From assembly GCF_003986955.1 (NCBI RefSeq), contig NZ_PIPN01000001.1, positions 806,001 to 870,000 on the forward strand: a DNA stretch of 64,000 nt, given 5' to 3'. This stretch comes from Aliidiomarina sedimenti. GTDB taxonomy: Bacteria; Pseudomonadota; Gammaproteobacteria; Enterobacterales; Alteromonadaceae. Shown here one piece after another: positions 11,337 to 20,549 of this stretch. The notes beneath the pieces are model-generated. The model saw nothing but the letters and a program-made list of their open reading frames with translations, did no database searches and was not told the DNA's origin. Every line of letters begins with the position of its first letter. The stretch's first letter is position 1. The translations under genes were made by a program, and so were the position numbers.

Positions 11337-12443
11337 ATGCAAGTCTACGCCAACCAACTCGACAACCACCTGCAAGGACCGCTGCAGCCTGTCTACCTGG
11401 TTTTTGGTGACGATGACTTTCTGCGTTTGCGGGCGCTGGCGGCGATCCGCAAACGTGCAGCTGAGCTTGGCTTTAATGAGCGTAGCCAGTTCAATCAACA
11501 GCAGGACTTTAGCTGGCAGGACCTTCTCAACGAAAACCAGAATCTTTCTCTGTTCAGTGATTTACGCTTAATTGAAGTAGAAATGCCAACGGCAGCGCCC
11601 GGCCAGGACGGCAGTAAGGCGTTGCAGCAGTGGGTTGATTCTGCGCAGGACGCGCTATTGATCATCCACGGCCCTAAACTGAAGGCGGATCAACAGAAAG
11701 CCAAATGGTTTAAAGCACTCACCCAACAGGGGGTGTTTGTGCCTGTCTACACGCCACAACGTTCTCAGTTACCAGGATTCATCCAACAGTTGGCGCAAAG
11801 CTATGGGTTACAGCTCGACGGCGATGCCACGGCGCTACTCAGTGACTGGTTTGAAGGCAATTTGCTCGCTTTAGATCAGGCGTTGCATAAAATTGCGCTG
11901 CACTATTGTCAGGTAAAGAATTCCGGAGCAGAAAGCTCTGCAGCCGAAAACACCCAACGCGCCCCCCTTCAGGTCAGCGCCGAGATGGTCAGGCAGGACG
12001 CAGATCTGCAAAGTCGCTTCGACGTTTTTTCATTACAGGATGCTATCTTACAAGGTCAGTTCAACGTCTATTTGCAGCGTTTACAGCGTTTGCTGGAAAC
12101 CGACGGTGAACCCGCCATTATTCACTGGCTGTTGCAGCGCGAGACCAATACGCTGAACAGCGTCTATCAACAGCAGACTCAGGGCGAAGACACCAGCCGC
12201 GCATTACAGCGCCATGGCGTGTGGAAGAGCCAGCAGCATGCCTATCTGCGAATACTCAAGGACTGGTCACCGGCCCGCAGTGAAGCACTGTTCAATCTAC
12301 TCTGGCGCGCAGAACTCGCCCTTAAACGCGATTCAGGCGAAGATATGGCCACTTTGTTTGCTCATCTGGGGCTGCTTCTTATCGAGCCTCCCGCCGATAC
12401 ATTCGACTTCCTGCGCCATCATGACCTCGTCGTTGACAGCTAA
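11337..12443 (+). CDS. holA: DNA polymerase III delta subunit HolA
   Basis: A 368-aa clamp-loader subunit, the wrench that opens the beta sliding clamp. Delta subunits are AAA+-like but lack a working Walker A motif, and none is seen here. The N-terminal phrase VYLVFGDDDFL is typical of the beta-binding domain. The protein is longer than E. coli HolA (343 aa), with an extra polar stretch around residues 196-215. The gene lies between lptE and nadD, as in E. coli. Its last 23 bases overlap the nadD start. Confidence 0.94.
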   Translation: MQVYANQLDNHLQGPLQPVYLVFGDDDFLRLRALAAIRKRAAELGFNERSQFNQQQDFSWQDLLNENQNLSLFSDLRLIEVEMPTAAPGQDGSKALQQWVDSAQDALLIIHGPKLKADQQKAKWFKALTQQGVFVPVYTPQRSQLPGFIQQLAQSYGLQLDGDATALLSDWFEGNLLALDQALHKIALHYCQVKNSGAESSAAENTQRAPLQVSAEMVRQDADLQSRFDVFSLQDAILQGQFNVYLQRLQRLLETDGEPAIIHWLLQRETNTLNSVYQQQTQGEDTSRALQRHGVWKSQQHAYLRILKDWSPARSEALFNLLWRAELALKRDSGEDMATLFAHLGLLLIEPPADTFDFLRHHDLVVDS

Positions 12444-13092
12444 GCCTGCACCGATTGCCTTACTGGGAGGCACCTTCGATCCTATTCACCAGGGGCATAT
12501 TGAACCTGTGCTGAAGCTGGCTGATACATTTGGCTGGTCGCATGTTCACTTACAACCCTGCTTTGCCCCCCCTCACCGGCCGCAACCCGAAGCCTCGGAT
12601 CAACAGCGCTTAGCCATGGTTAAGCTGGCCTGCCAGCAGGACAGTCGCCTGCTGGCCGACGATTTTGAACTACGCCAGGGTAAACCGACACGCACCGTGA
12701 ATACGTTGCACCATGTGCGCCAGCAACATCCCGACGCCAGTGTTTGTTTTATTATGGGGATGGACAGTTTTTTACAGTTCACCAGTTGGCTCAACTGGCA
12801 ACAAATTCTTGAACTGGCCCATCTGGTGGTACTGCCTCGCCCTGGCTACCAGTTAGCTGAACTGCCACCCGATCTTGCCGCCGAACTCAAACGCCGCCAG
12901 CGTGTTGACAGTGAATTATTCAGTCAGGGAGCCGGTTTTATTTACCTCGCGGAGACGCCAACAGTGGATATTTCTGCCACTGCCCTGCGTCGCCAGCTGG
13001 CGCAAAGCCCCGACGCCAGCAGAATACCGCTATTGGACCCTGCGGTGCTTGCCTACATTCGCTCGCACAACCTGTACCAAAGTACTCACTAA
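12421..13092 (+). CDS. nadD: Nicotinate-mononucleotide adenylyltransferase NadD
   Basis: A 223-aa nucleotidyltransferase. It makes deamido-NAD from nicotinate mononucleotide and ATP, and so feeds NAD synthesis. The GGTFDPIHQGH motif is at about residues 14-24; its HxGH part binds ATP. A C-terminal ISATALR motif is also present. The open frame extends well upstream inside holA. The ATG at 12421 gives the family N-terminus and the usual length (213 aa in E. coli). It overlaps holA by 23 bases. An 82-base gap separates it from rsfS. Confidence 0.95.
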   Translation: MTSSLTAKPAPIALLGGTFDPIHQGHIEPVLKLADTFGWSHVHLQPCFAPPHRPQPEASDQQRLAMVKLACQQDSRLLADDFELRQGKPTRTVNTLHHVRQQHPDASVCFIMGMDSFLQFTSWLNWQQILELAHLVVLPRPGYQLAELPPDLAAELKRRQRVDSELFSQGAGFIYLAETPTVDISATALRRQLAQSPDASRIPLLDPAVLAYIRSHNLYQSTH

Positions 13093-13174
13093 CCCCTTAA
13101 CGACGCGCTACACGCCGTGCTGAACTCATGGTAAACTACGCGGTCTTAGCAAGGGCTTATTTGGGAGAACGAGA

Positions 13175-13495
13175 TTGCAGGGCCAAAATTTAAGAGATTT
13201 CATTGTAGACAAGGTAGACGACCTCAAGGCACGTGATGTCAAGGTCTTAGACGTTAGCGGCAAGTCAGATGTTGCCGATTTTCTGGTTATCTGCTCAGGC
13301 AATTCTAAAACCCATGTCCGCGGTATCGCCAATCATGTGGCGTTAGAAGCTAAGCATGGCGGCTTTCCAGCCATCGGGATCGAAGGTGAACTGGATTCAG
13401 AATGGGTATTAGTCGATTTCGGTGATGTAATTTTGCATGTGATGCAGGATACAACCCGCGACTTTTACCAGCTCGAAAAGCTTTGGGGACACTAA
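13175..13495 (+). CDS. rsfS: Ribosome silencing factor RsfS
   Basis: A 106-aa protein of the RsfS/Iojap family. It binds L14 on the 50S subunit and blocks subunit joining when nutrients are low. It carries the family phrases [11 protein letters not shown] and GDVILHVM. The start is TTG at 13175, following GGGAG; this gives the same N-terminal position as E. coli RsfS (105 aa). rlmH begins four bases after its stop, as in E. coli, and the pair leads into the mrdA-mrdB cell-elongation genes. Confidence 0.94.
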   Translation: MQGQNLRDFIVDKVDDLKARDVKVLDVSGKSDVADFLVICSGNSKTHVRGIANHVALEAKHGGFPAIGIEGELDSEWVLVDFGDVILHVMQDTTRDFYQLEKLWGH

Positions 13496-13499
13496 AAGC

Positions 13500-13970
13500 A
13501 TGCGTTTTCAGTTAGTTGCTGTCGGCAATAAAATGCCGTCATGGGTTACTACGGGGTACGAGGAGTATGCACGCCGCCTGCCCCCTGATACACCTCTGCA
13601 ACTGACTGAGATCGCCGCCGGTAAGCGCGGTAAAAAAGCTAACATTGCCCGTATTACTGAGCACGAGGGTGAGCAGATGCTCACTCAGGTGAACAAAGGT
13701 TCGCGCATCGTGACGCTTGAAGTAAACGGCAAGCCATGGACAACTGCAAAGTTGGCACAACGTATGCAGCAATGGCAGCTAGATGGTCGTGATGTCAGTT
13801 TTTTGATAGGCGGCCCGGAAGGGTTATCCAGCGCCTGCCAGCAAGCCAGCGAAGAAAAATGGTCATTGTCAGCGCTTACGCTTCCTCATCCCATGGTCCG
13901 AATTATAGTCGCAGAAGCCTTATTCCGAGCCTGGAGTTTAAATAACAATCACCCGTACCACCGAGAGTAA
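13500..13970 (+). CDS. rlmH: 23S rRNA pseudouridine-1915 N3-methyltransferase RlmH
   Basis: A 156-aa SPOUT-class methyltransferase, almost the same length as E. coli RlmH (155 aa). It methylates pseudouridine 1915 in helix 69 of 23S rRNA. The cofactor-knot phrase LIGGPEGLS (about residues 101-109) and the C-terminal [14 protein letters not shown] are characteristic. The gene follows rsfS by four bases, and its stop codon directly abuts the mrdA ATG at 13971. Confidence 0.96.
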   Translation: MRFQLVAVGNKMPSWVTTGYEEYARRLPPDTPLQLTEIAAGKRGKKANIARITEHEGEQMLTQVNKGSRIVTLEVNGKPWTTAKLAQRMQQWQLDGRDVSFLIGGPEGLSSACQQASEEKWSLSALTLPHPMVRIIVAEALFRAWSLNNNHPYHRE

Positions 13971-15965
13971 ATGAATAGAAGACGTCACAACGCACTTCGG
14001 GACTATACAGCGGAAGCCGGCCTTTTTGCCAGCCGGGCGATGATTTGTATGGGACTGGTTGCCACTGTCTTTCTGGTTTTACTGGGTAACCTGTACCACC
14101 TTCAGGTTACGGGCTTTCAGGAATTTCAGACCCGCTCAAATTCAAACCGTATTACGGTGCTGCCGGTACCGCCGAATCGCGGACTCATATACGACCGTAA
14201 CGGCGAAATACTGGCCGAGAATATTGCCGTTTACAGCATTGAAATCATCCCCGAAGAAGTCGAGGACCTCGACGATACGCTGACCCGGTTAGTTGAGTTG
14301 CTGGACCTCGATGAAAGTGTGGTGAGCCAGTTTACGACGCAAATGCGCCGTGCCCGTCGTTTCCCTCAGATTCCTTTTACCGACAACCTAAGCGAAGAAC
14401 AGGTCGCGCGGTTTGCGCTGCATCAGCATCATTTCCCCGGGGTTTCTGTGGAAGCGCGGTTACAGCGTCATTACCCCTATGACGATCTTTTTACCCATGT
14501 CATTGGTTACGTCGGCCGCATTAATCGCCAGGATATTCAGCGTTTACAGGCAAATGACAGCTATAATCTGTACGCAGCAACCCGCACCATTGGGAAGCTC
14601 GGGGTTGAGCGTTATTACGAAAGCGTGTTGCATGGTAAGCCTGGTTTTCAGACTGTCGAAGTCAATAGTCGCGGGCGTGTTGTCCGTACCCTGGAATTTA
14701 CCCCACCTGTGCCGGGCCAGGATATCTACCTTGAAGTGGATGTGCAGGTTCAGAAAATCGCCCGTCACCAACTGCAGGGCCGACGCGGTGCAATCGTGGT
14801 CATGGACAGCGAAAATGGTGGCTTACTGGCGATGTACTCCAACCCCAGTTACGACGCCAACCAGTTTGTTCGCGGCATTTCAACCACCGCCTATCAGGCC
14901 CTGCTGCAGAATTCGAATAACCCGCTGATTAACCGTGCCACGCAGGGACGCTATCCACCTGCCTCGACCATTAAACCGCACATGGCACTCCTGGGCCTGG
15001 AAGATGGCCTGGTTGATCTGGAAACCAGTATCTGGGACCCGGGCTACTATGAATTACCAGGGGTCGAGCGCCGTTTTCGTAACTGGCGCAGCTGGGGCCA
15101 TGGCTGGGTTGATTTAAGAAAAGCATTGCAGGTATCGAACAATACTTACTTTTATAAACTCGCCCATGAAGCAGGTATCGACCGCATCCATGACTTTATG
15201 CGTAGCATGGGATTTGGTGAGCGGACTGGAGTAGATATTCACGAAGAAAATCAGGCGTTATTGCCATCGCGGGGCTGGAAGCAGGCTAACCTTAATGAAT
15301 CCTGGTACACCGGCGAAACATTGTCGGTCGGGATAGGCCAGAGTTTCTGGACGGTAACGCCGTTGCAGCTGGCAACCGCCACCAATATTCTGGTCACTGA
15401 AGGTCGTCGTTTTCAGCCACGCCTGCTACGTGCAACGCGGGACGGCGAGCAACTGACCTATCAGGAGCCTTTTGAATTACCCCCACTAAATGTACGTGAC
15501 CCGATGTTCTTCAGTGCCATCATGGAAGGTATGGAACGTGCTGTAAGTCGCGCTGACGGCACGGCTCACGCAGCCTTTGTCGATGCTCCATACCGCGCAG
15601 CAGGTAAAACGGGAACCGCGCAGGTTATCAGTCGGGCTGAAGCTGAACAAGAGCCCGAACTGGTCCTCGTTGACGGTGAGCAAGTCCCGGTTGAAGTGGA
15701 TGAGCGTTTACGCGATAACGCAACCTACATTGGCTACGCACCAGCAGATGACCCCCAGATTACGCTGGCGATTGCAATCGAAAACGTCGGTGGTGGTGGT
15801 CGTAACGCGGCCCCTGTGGCCAGACGTATTCTCGACTTCTACTTCGACTATCAAAAGAGTGTCGAACAGGCCGAACTACGTGACCAAGAGGAACGCGAAG
15901 AAGAACGTCTGCAAGAAGAGCGCCTGAAAGAACAACGCGAGGAACAAAGTGATGATGCAAACTAG
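13971..15965 (+). CDS. mrdA: Penicillin-binding protein 2 (elongasome transpeptidase)
   Basis: A 664-aa class B PBP that crosslinks peptidoglycan during cell elongation together with RodA. One membrane anchor lies near residues 23-45, followed by the dimerisation domain and then the transpeptidase domain. The three active-site motifs are STIK (S332), SNN (389-391) and KTG (546-548). The protein is about 30 residues longer than E. coli PBP2. The excess is a highly charged Glu/Arg-rich C-terminal tail from about residue 633. The coding end overlaps the mrdB start. The gene abuts rlmH with no gap. Confidence 0.97.
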   Translation: MNRRRHNALRDYTAEAGLFASRAMICMGLVATVFLVLLGNLYHLQVTGFQEFQTRSNSNRITVLPVPPNRGLIYDRNGEILAENIAVYSIEIIPEEVEDLDDTLTRLVELLDLDESVVSQFTTQMRRARRFPQIPFTDNLSEEQVARFALHQHHFPGVSVEARLQRHYPYDDLFTHVIGYVGRINRQDIQRLQANDSYNLYAATRTIGKLGVERYYESVLHGKPGFQTVEVNSRGRVVRTLEFTPPVPGQDIYLEVDVQVQKIARHQLQGRRGAIVVMDSENGGLLAMYSNPSYDANQFVRGISTTAYQALLQNSNNPLINRATQGRYPPASTIKPHMALLGLEDGLVDLETSIWDPGYYELPGVERRFRNWRSWGHGWVDLRKALQVSNNTYFYKLAHEAGIDRIHDFMRSMGFGERTGVDIHEENQALLPSRGWKQANLNESWYTGETLSVGIGQSFWTVTPLQLATATNILVTEGRRFQPRLLRATRDGEQLTYQEPFELPPLNVRDPMFFSAIMEGMERAVSRADGTAHAAFVDAPYRAAGKTGTAQVISRAEAEQEPELVLVDGEQVPVEVDERLRDNATYIGYAPADDPQITLAIAIENVGGGGRNAAPVARRILDFYFDYQKSVEQAELRDQEEREEERLQEERLKEQREEQSDDAN

Positions 15966-17070
15966 TCAAGAGCGTGGCAGTCTGACCCTGTTTTATCGCT
16001 TTCATATTGACCTGCCACTGTTCCTGGCGCTGGCCTGCCTGTCAGTAATCAGCCTCGCTGTAATATACAGTGCCGGCGGACAGGATATTGCCCTGGTCCA
16101 ACGACAGAGTGTGCGCATTGGAATCGCCTTTACCGTCTTAATTGTACTTGCGCAAATCTCGCCGTTAACCTACAAGCGGCTGGCTATCCCTATGTTTGTG
16201 GTCGGCGTTGCACTACTGGTCGCGGTACTCCTCTTTGGCGTGGTTGGTAAAGGCGCCCAGCGCTGGCTGGATATTGGCATCACCCGTATCCAGCCCTCTG
16301 AGATTATGAAGATTGCAACCCCGATGATGCTTGCCTGGTATTGCTCTCAACAGCAGCTACCAGTGCGTTGGACGCAGGCCTTTGGTGGCCTGTTGCTTAT
16401 CATCGTGCCGACGTTACTTATAGCGAAGCAGCCTGATCTCGGCACCGCCCTGCTGGTCTTCAGCTCCGGCGTGTTTGTACTCTTTCTGGCTGGTATGAGC
16501 TGGCGTCTGATTAGCGCTGCTTTAGTTGCACTGGCAGGCTTTCTGCCTGTCGCCTGGTTCTTCCTTATGCACAATTACCAGCGTCAGCGCGTTTTAACCT
16601 TTTTGCATCCGGAATCAGATCCGCTCGGAGCGGGCTATCATATTATTCAGTCAAAAATCGCGATTGGCTCCGGCGGTTTTGAGGGTAAAGGCTGGCTGCA
16701 GGGGACTCAATCCCAGTTAGAATTTCTTCCGGAACGTCATACCGACTTCATTTTCTCTGTCTTCAGCGAGGAGTTCGGTCTGATGGGAGTTTGTGTTTTA
16801 CTTATTATTTACGGCTTTATTGTCTACCGCGGCCTGGCCATTGCTATACGAGCACAGCAAGTCTTTAGTAAACTACTGGCCGGTAGCATCACATTAACCG
16901 TGTTTATTTATGCACTGGTAAATATTGGAATGGTTTCCGGCTTACTACCCGTAGTCGGTGTACCCTTACCCTTAATAAGTTATGGTGGCACCTCAATGGT
17001 CACTATTATGGCAGGGTTTGGCATTCTGATGGCCATAGCAACGCACCGTCGGTTAGTGCTACGAGACTGA
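15949..17070 (+). CDS. mrdB: Rod-shape peptidoglycan glycosyltransferase RodA
   Basis: A 373-aa SEDS-family membrane protein with about ten helices. It polymerises glycan strands for lateral wall growth with PBP2. Visible family features are the phrase HTDFIFSVFSEEFG (about residue 264) and the C-terminal PLISYGGTSM (about residues 343-352). The start is ambiguous: GTG at 15949 or the tandem ATGs at 15952 and 15955. All lie within the last codons of mrdA and behind GAGGAA at 15938-15943. The three-codon difference does not affect function. Confidence 0.96.
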   Translation: MMMQTSQERGSLTLFYRFHIDLPLFLALACLSVISLAVIYSAGGQDIALVQRQSVRIGIAFTVLIVLAQISPLTYKRLAIPMFVVGVALLVAVLLFGVVGKGAQRWLDIGITRIQPSEIMKIATPMMLAWYCSQQQLPVRWTQAFGGLLLIIVPTLLIAKQPDLGTALLVFSSGVFVLFLAGMSWRLISAALVALAGFLPVAWFFLMHNYQRQRVLTFLHPESDPLGAGYHIIQSKIAIGSGGFEGKGWLQGTQSQLEFLPERHTDFIFSVFSEEFGLMGVCVLLIIYGFIVYRGLAIAIRAQQVFSKLLAGSITLTVFIYALVNIGMVSGLLPVVGVPLPLISYGGTSMVTIMAGFGILMAIATHRRLVLRD

Positions 17071-17101
17071 CTATAACCGTAAATAAGAAGGACACAGCCC
17101 G

Positions 17102-18148
17102 GTGACATTTTTTCGCCCCTTATCCAGCATGCATCCGCAGCTTTGCCTTCGTTACCTGCGTCGGGCATTGCTTGGCAGCGCTTTACTTATTTCCCCTGCG
17201 TTATATGCTCAGGAGGAAATTCAATCGAGTGCAACCGTTGAAGCGGAAAAAGACGCCTTTATCGAGCAGGTTGCTGCTGAGCAGAACATACCAGTCAGCG
17301 AGGTACGTGAACTATTGCAGGCTGCACAACGCAACGAGGATGTGCTGGCCGCTATTCAACGCCCCTGGGAAGCAAAACCCTGGCACCAGTATCATGGTAT
17401 TTTCCTGACCGAGCGACGGATTAATTCAGGTGTGGACTTCTGGCGTACTCACCAGGAAACCTTAGAACGCGCGTACGCCGACTATGGCGTTCCGCCGCAG
17501 ATCATTGTCGCAATCATTGGCGTTGAAACTTACTATGGCGAGTATCTGGGCAATTATTCGGTCCTGGATGCACTCTACTCTCTTGGTTTCTATTACCCTC
17601 CGCGCAGCCGCTTCTTTCGCAGCGAACTGGCTGAACTAATTCGCCTTGCCCGGGCCGAGGGGCTTGATATCAATTCACTGCAAGGGTCATACGCCGGTGC
17701 CATGGGCTATGGACAATTTATTTCGTCCAGCTATCGTGCTTATGCAGTCGATTTCGACGGTGATGGAGTACGCGACTTGCTAAGCAATCCGACGGATGCC
17801 ATCGGCAGTGTTGCCAATTACTTCGCCCAACATAACTGGCAGCGTGGCCAGCCCGTAGCAATTCCGGCCTGGACCGAGCGCGTTGCTGACTTGACCGACC
17901 TTACCTCAGGTCCCCGACAGACACTGACCCATGATGTGGCGGCTCTGCGTGAGGCTGGCGTCGACTTTGTAACCCAAATGCCCGCCGCTACACCAGCACG
18001 CCTTTTCCAGTTTGAAGAGAAACAAGGGTACAGTTACTGGGTCGGTCTACCGAATTTTTACACTATCACCCGTTATAACCACAGCCCGTTGTATGCAATG
18101 GCCGTATTTCTGTTAAGTGAAGAAATCCGACATGCCTATGAACGCTAG
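17102..18148 (+). CDS. mltB: Membrane-bound lytic murein transglycosylase B family
   Basis: A 348-aa lytic transglycosylase of the MltB/Slt35 family that cleaves peptidoglycan with 1,6-anhydro product formation. The catalytic glutamate lies in IIGVETYYGEY (about residues 138-148). The family phrase AGAMGYGQFISSSYR is at about 199-213. The start is GTG at 17102, behind AGAAGGA at 17086-17092; ATG at 17129 is an alternative. Unlike E. coli MltB there is no lipobox. The signal ends in SPALYA followed by QEE, which looks like signal peptidase I cleavage and so a soluble periplasmic enzyme. The gene is placed with rodA and rlpA, overlapping the latter. Confidence 0.9.
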   Translation: MTFFRPLSSMHPQLCLRYLRRALLGSALLISPALYAQEEIQSSATVEAEKDAFIEQVAAEQNIPVSEVRELLQAAQRNEDVLAAIQRPWEAKPWHQYHGIFLTERRINSGVDFWRTHQETLERAYADYGVPPQIIVAIIGVETYYGEYLGNYSVLDALYSLGFYYPPRSRFFRSELAELIRLARAEGLDINSLQGSYAGAMGYGQFISSSYRAYAVDFDGDGVRDLLSNPTDAIGSVANYFAQHNWQRGQPVAIPAWTERVADLTDLTSGPRQTLTHDVAALREAGVDFVTQMPAATPARLFQFEEKQGYSYWVGLPNFYTITRYNHSPLYAMAVFLLSEEIRHAYER

Positions 18149-18917
18149 AATTAAGCCGCAGTTCCTCTCCCTCAGCCTGCTGGCTGTTGCCCTGCTAAGT
18201 GCCTGTTCAAGCCAACAGGGGCGCTATAGCATGCGCTATGACGAGGCACCGGAACGGCTGCCTTCAGTCGCTGAGATCAATCCGCTTGAACCTCGCTATG
18301 AGCCTCTTAGCCGGCAAGGGAATATGTCCAGCTACACCGTACTTGGGGAAACCTACAGGGTCTTACCAAGTGCCGAAGGGTACAGTGCGACAGGTCTCGC
18401 TTCCTGGTATGGCAAAAAATTTCACGGCCATTTGACCTCCAACGGCGAGTATTACGACATGTATGGGTTGTCAGCCGCACACCGTTATCTGCCGTTACCA
18501 ACCTACGCCAGGGTCACTAACCTTCGAAACGGTAAAGAAATTATTGTCCGTATCAATGACCGGGGTCCGTTTCACCCCGAGCGCATTATTGACTTGTCCT
18601 ATGCAGCTGCCTATAAGCTGGACATGCTCGACAGCGGAGTGACCGAAGTTCAGGTAGAAGCCCTCTACATGCCCCCGCCTACCGTGGTCGCTGATTCCTC
18701 TTCAGTCTTTATTCAGATTGCAGCGCTCAGCGACAGTAACCGGATACAGCAAGTCCAGCAAGAGTTGCAGGATAAGTATGCATTAAATGCAACTACCCGC
18801 CAGCGTGATGGTCTACATCGACTGCTACTCGGGCCTTTTGACGAAAGCCAGGCAAGTCAGTGGGTGCAAAGATTGCGTCAAGATGGTTTCGACAATGCAT
18901 TTCGCGTGGCTGAATAG
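18132..18917 (+). CDS. rlpA: Rare lipoprotein A, septal/peptidoglycan lipoprotein
   Basis: About 261 aa. A lipoprotein signal ends at LLSAC. A double-psi beta-barrel domain follows (phrases GLASWYGKKFHG and INDRGPFH, with the aspartate needed for transglycosylase activity in Pseudomonas). A C-terminal SPOR domain (about the last 70 residues) binds denuded glycans at the septum. The start is ATG at 18132 or 18138, both inside the end of mltB; GTG at 18117 is less likely. The RlpA of some bacteria cleaves naked glycan strands. In E. coli the protein lacks that activity, and which holds here is unknown. Confidence 0.92.
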   Translation: MPMNARIKPQFLSLSLLAVALLSACSSQQGRYSMRYDEAPERLPSVAEINPLEPRYEPLSRQGNMSSYTVLGETYRVLPSAEGYSATGLASWYGKKFHGHLTSNGEYYDMYGLSAAHRYLPLPTYARVTNLRNGKEIIVRINDRGPFHPERIIDLSYAAAYKLDMLDSGVTEVQVEALYMPPPTVVADSSSVFIQIAALSDSNRIQQVQQELQDKYALNATTRQRDGLHRLLLGPFDESQASQWVQRLRQDGFDNAFRVAE

Positions 18918-18959
18918 TGTAAGCACATGCCGATTTTGTTACAATCACCATCCGCCCCC

Positions 18960-18986
18960 GAACATCACTTGTGGGTATTGATGTTC
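18960..18986. other. Inverted repeat in the rlpA-dacA gap
   Basis: GAACATCA / TGATGTTC form a perfect 8-bp stem with an 11-base loop. No T-run follows on either strand. It lies 27 bases before the dacA start, so it could be a leader structure or an operator. Confidence 0.4.
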
Positions 18987-19013
18987 AGTAATATTAAAGA
19001 GAACTAAATAATC

Positions 19014-20180
19014 ATGAGCCAACCTCTTTTCAGACGAGTTTCAATGACGTGTGTAGCCACCGTTGCCCTTTTCAGCGCCACCGTCAGCGCTAACGTGGTT
19101 CCAGAGCCCCCTTCGGTCAATGCAAAGTCCTATATTTTGCTCGACTATAAGACAGGGCATGTCCTTGCTGAAGGCAATGCAGACGAACTGCATGGTCCTG
19201 CCTCACTGACTAAAATGATGACCAGCTACATTATTGGGCATGAACTTGAACGCGGCACTATTAGTAACGACGACATGGTGACCGTCAGTGAAAATGCCTG
19301 GGCACGAAATTTTCCTGGTTCATCGCTGATGTTTATCGAAGTCGGTCGTCAGGTTTCCGTACGTGATTTAAATAAAGGGCTGGTGATTTCCTCAGGTAAT
19401 GACGCCGCTGTCGCGATGGCGGAGCATATTGCCGGCAGCGTCGATGCGTTCGCCAATCTGATGAACGCCTATGCTGAACGCCTTGGTATGAGCAACACCG
19501 TATTTGCTAATCCACACGGTCTCACCGCTGAGGGTCAGGCGACCACGGCACGCGACATGGCAACCCTTGGTCAGGCGTTAATCCGCGATGTTCCGGAAGA
19601 GTACGCGCTGTATCAAGAACGTGAGTTCACCTTCAATGACATTCGCCAGTACAACAGAAATTCATTGCTATGGGACCGTTCACTTAACGTCGACGGCATT
19701 AAAACCGGGCATACCAGTGATTCAGGTTATAGCCTGGTTACCTCAGCAGTGGAAGGCGAAACCCGTTTAGTCTCTGTGGTGATGGGTACCGACAGTGAAC
19801 GTGCACGCGCCACTGAAAGTAAAAAGCTACTCAACTACGGCTTCCGTTATTACGAAACCGTGCATGCCTACGACGCCGGTGAAAGCTTCGTCAATCATCG
19901 TATCTGGGGTGGTGAGTCTGACCACGTCGAACTCGGTGTGCGTGACGACGTCGTTGTCACCTTGCCTCGCGGCCAACGTCAGAACCTGGAAGCCAATTTT
20001 GTCTTGAATAAAGCACTCGATGCCCCCATCAATGAAGGCGACGAGGTTGGCAATGTATTCTTATCTCTGAATGGTGAAGATATTGCGTCTTATCCACTGG
20101 TTGCTCTGCACTCAGTAGAAGCTGGTGGCTTCTTTAAGCGCATTATCGATAACATTCGTAAGAACTTTGCTGACGAATAA
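19014..20180 (+). CDS. dacA: D-alanyl-D-alanine carboxypeptidase (PBP5/6 type)
   Basis: A 388-aa low-molecular-weight PBP that trims the terminal D-alanine from pentapeptides. A signal peptide ends near SATVSA (residue 26). Active-site motifs are SLTK (S64), SGN (127-129) and KTG (230-232). A beta-rich C-terminal domain follows. It ends in an amphipathic helix (KRIIDNIRKNF) of the kind that anchors PBP5 to the inner membrane. The conserved neighbour ybeD follows 15 bases downstream. Confidence 0.96.
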   Translation: MSQPLFRRVSMTCVATVALFSATVSANVVPEPPSVNAKSYILLDYKTGHVLAEGNADELHGPASLTKMMTSYIIGHELERGTISNDDMVTVSENAWARNFPGSSLMFIEVGRQVSVRDLNKGLVISSGNDAAVAMAEHIAGSVDAFANLMNAYAERLGMSNTVFANPHGLTAEGQATTARDMATLGQALIRDVPEEYALYQEREFTFNDIRQYNRNSLLWDRSLNVDGIKTGHTSDSGYSLVTSAVEGETRLVSVVMGTDSERARATESKKLLNYGFRYYETVHAYDAGESFVNHRIWGGESDHVELGVRDDVVVTLPRGQRQNLEANFVLNKALDAPINEGDEVGNVFLSLNGEDIASYPLVALHSVEAGGFFKRIIDNIRKNFADE

Positions 20181-20195
20181 CGCGAGGCTTTTCTG

Positions 20196-20459
20196 ATGCA
20201 AACGAAATTTGACCAACTGCTTGATTTTCCCTGTGACTTCACTTTTAAAGTCATGGGGTTAGCGACCGACTCTTTAGAAGAGCAAATTGTCGCGGTGGTC
20301 CAGCAGCACGCCCCGGGCGACTATCAACCCAAACAGCGCCCGTCCAGCAAAGGGACCTATGCGTCTGTGTCGATCAATGTTGTGGTCCACAGCAAAGACC
20401 ATGTCGAACTATTGTACCGCGAGTTATCGGCCATCGATGACGTACGCTACGTACTCTGA
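20196..20459 (+). CDS. ybeD: YbeD/DUF493 family protein
   Basis: An 87-aa protein, identical in length to E. coli YbeD. It has the opening phrase FDQLLDFPCDFTFKVMG and an ACT-like alpha/beta fold expected from the family. Its function is not established. A structural likeness to the regulatory ACT domain has been noted, and it is almost always placed between dacA and lipB, as here. Confidence 0.93.
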   Translation: MQTKFDQLLDFPCDFTFKVMGLATDSLEEQIVAVVQQHAPGDYQPKQRPSSKGTYASVSINVVVHSKDHVELLYRELSAIDDVRYVL

Positions 20460-20472
20460 CAAGCAGCACTGG

Positions 20473-20497
20473 TATTGCCAGTTCTAAACTGGCAATA
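20473..20497. other. Perfect 11-bp hairpin between ybeD and lipB
   Basis: TATTGCCAGTT and AACTGGCAATA form a perfect 11-bp stem around the three-base loop CTA. No T-run follows on the plus strand, so it is not a standard terminator. It may be a protein-binding palindrome or an RNA processing/stability hairpin at the end of the dacA-ybeD transcript. Confidence 0.55.
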
Positions 20498-20537
20498 ACC
20501 CTATCCCCGATAAGGTGTAACCTTTTCTCAGGCAAGG

Positions 20538-20543
20538 TATAAT
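20538..20543 (+). promoter_or_regulatory. Candidate lipB -10 box
   Basis: A consensus TATAAT lies only six bases before the annotated lipB ATG at 20550. This would put the transcript start at or next to the start codon. No good -35 is seen at 16-18 bases (best is TGTAAC). AAGG at 20534-20537 is too distant to be an ideal Shine-Dalgarno. Confidence 0.35.
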
Positions 20544-20549
20544 GCCGCC

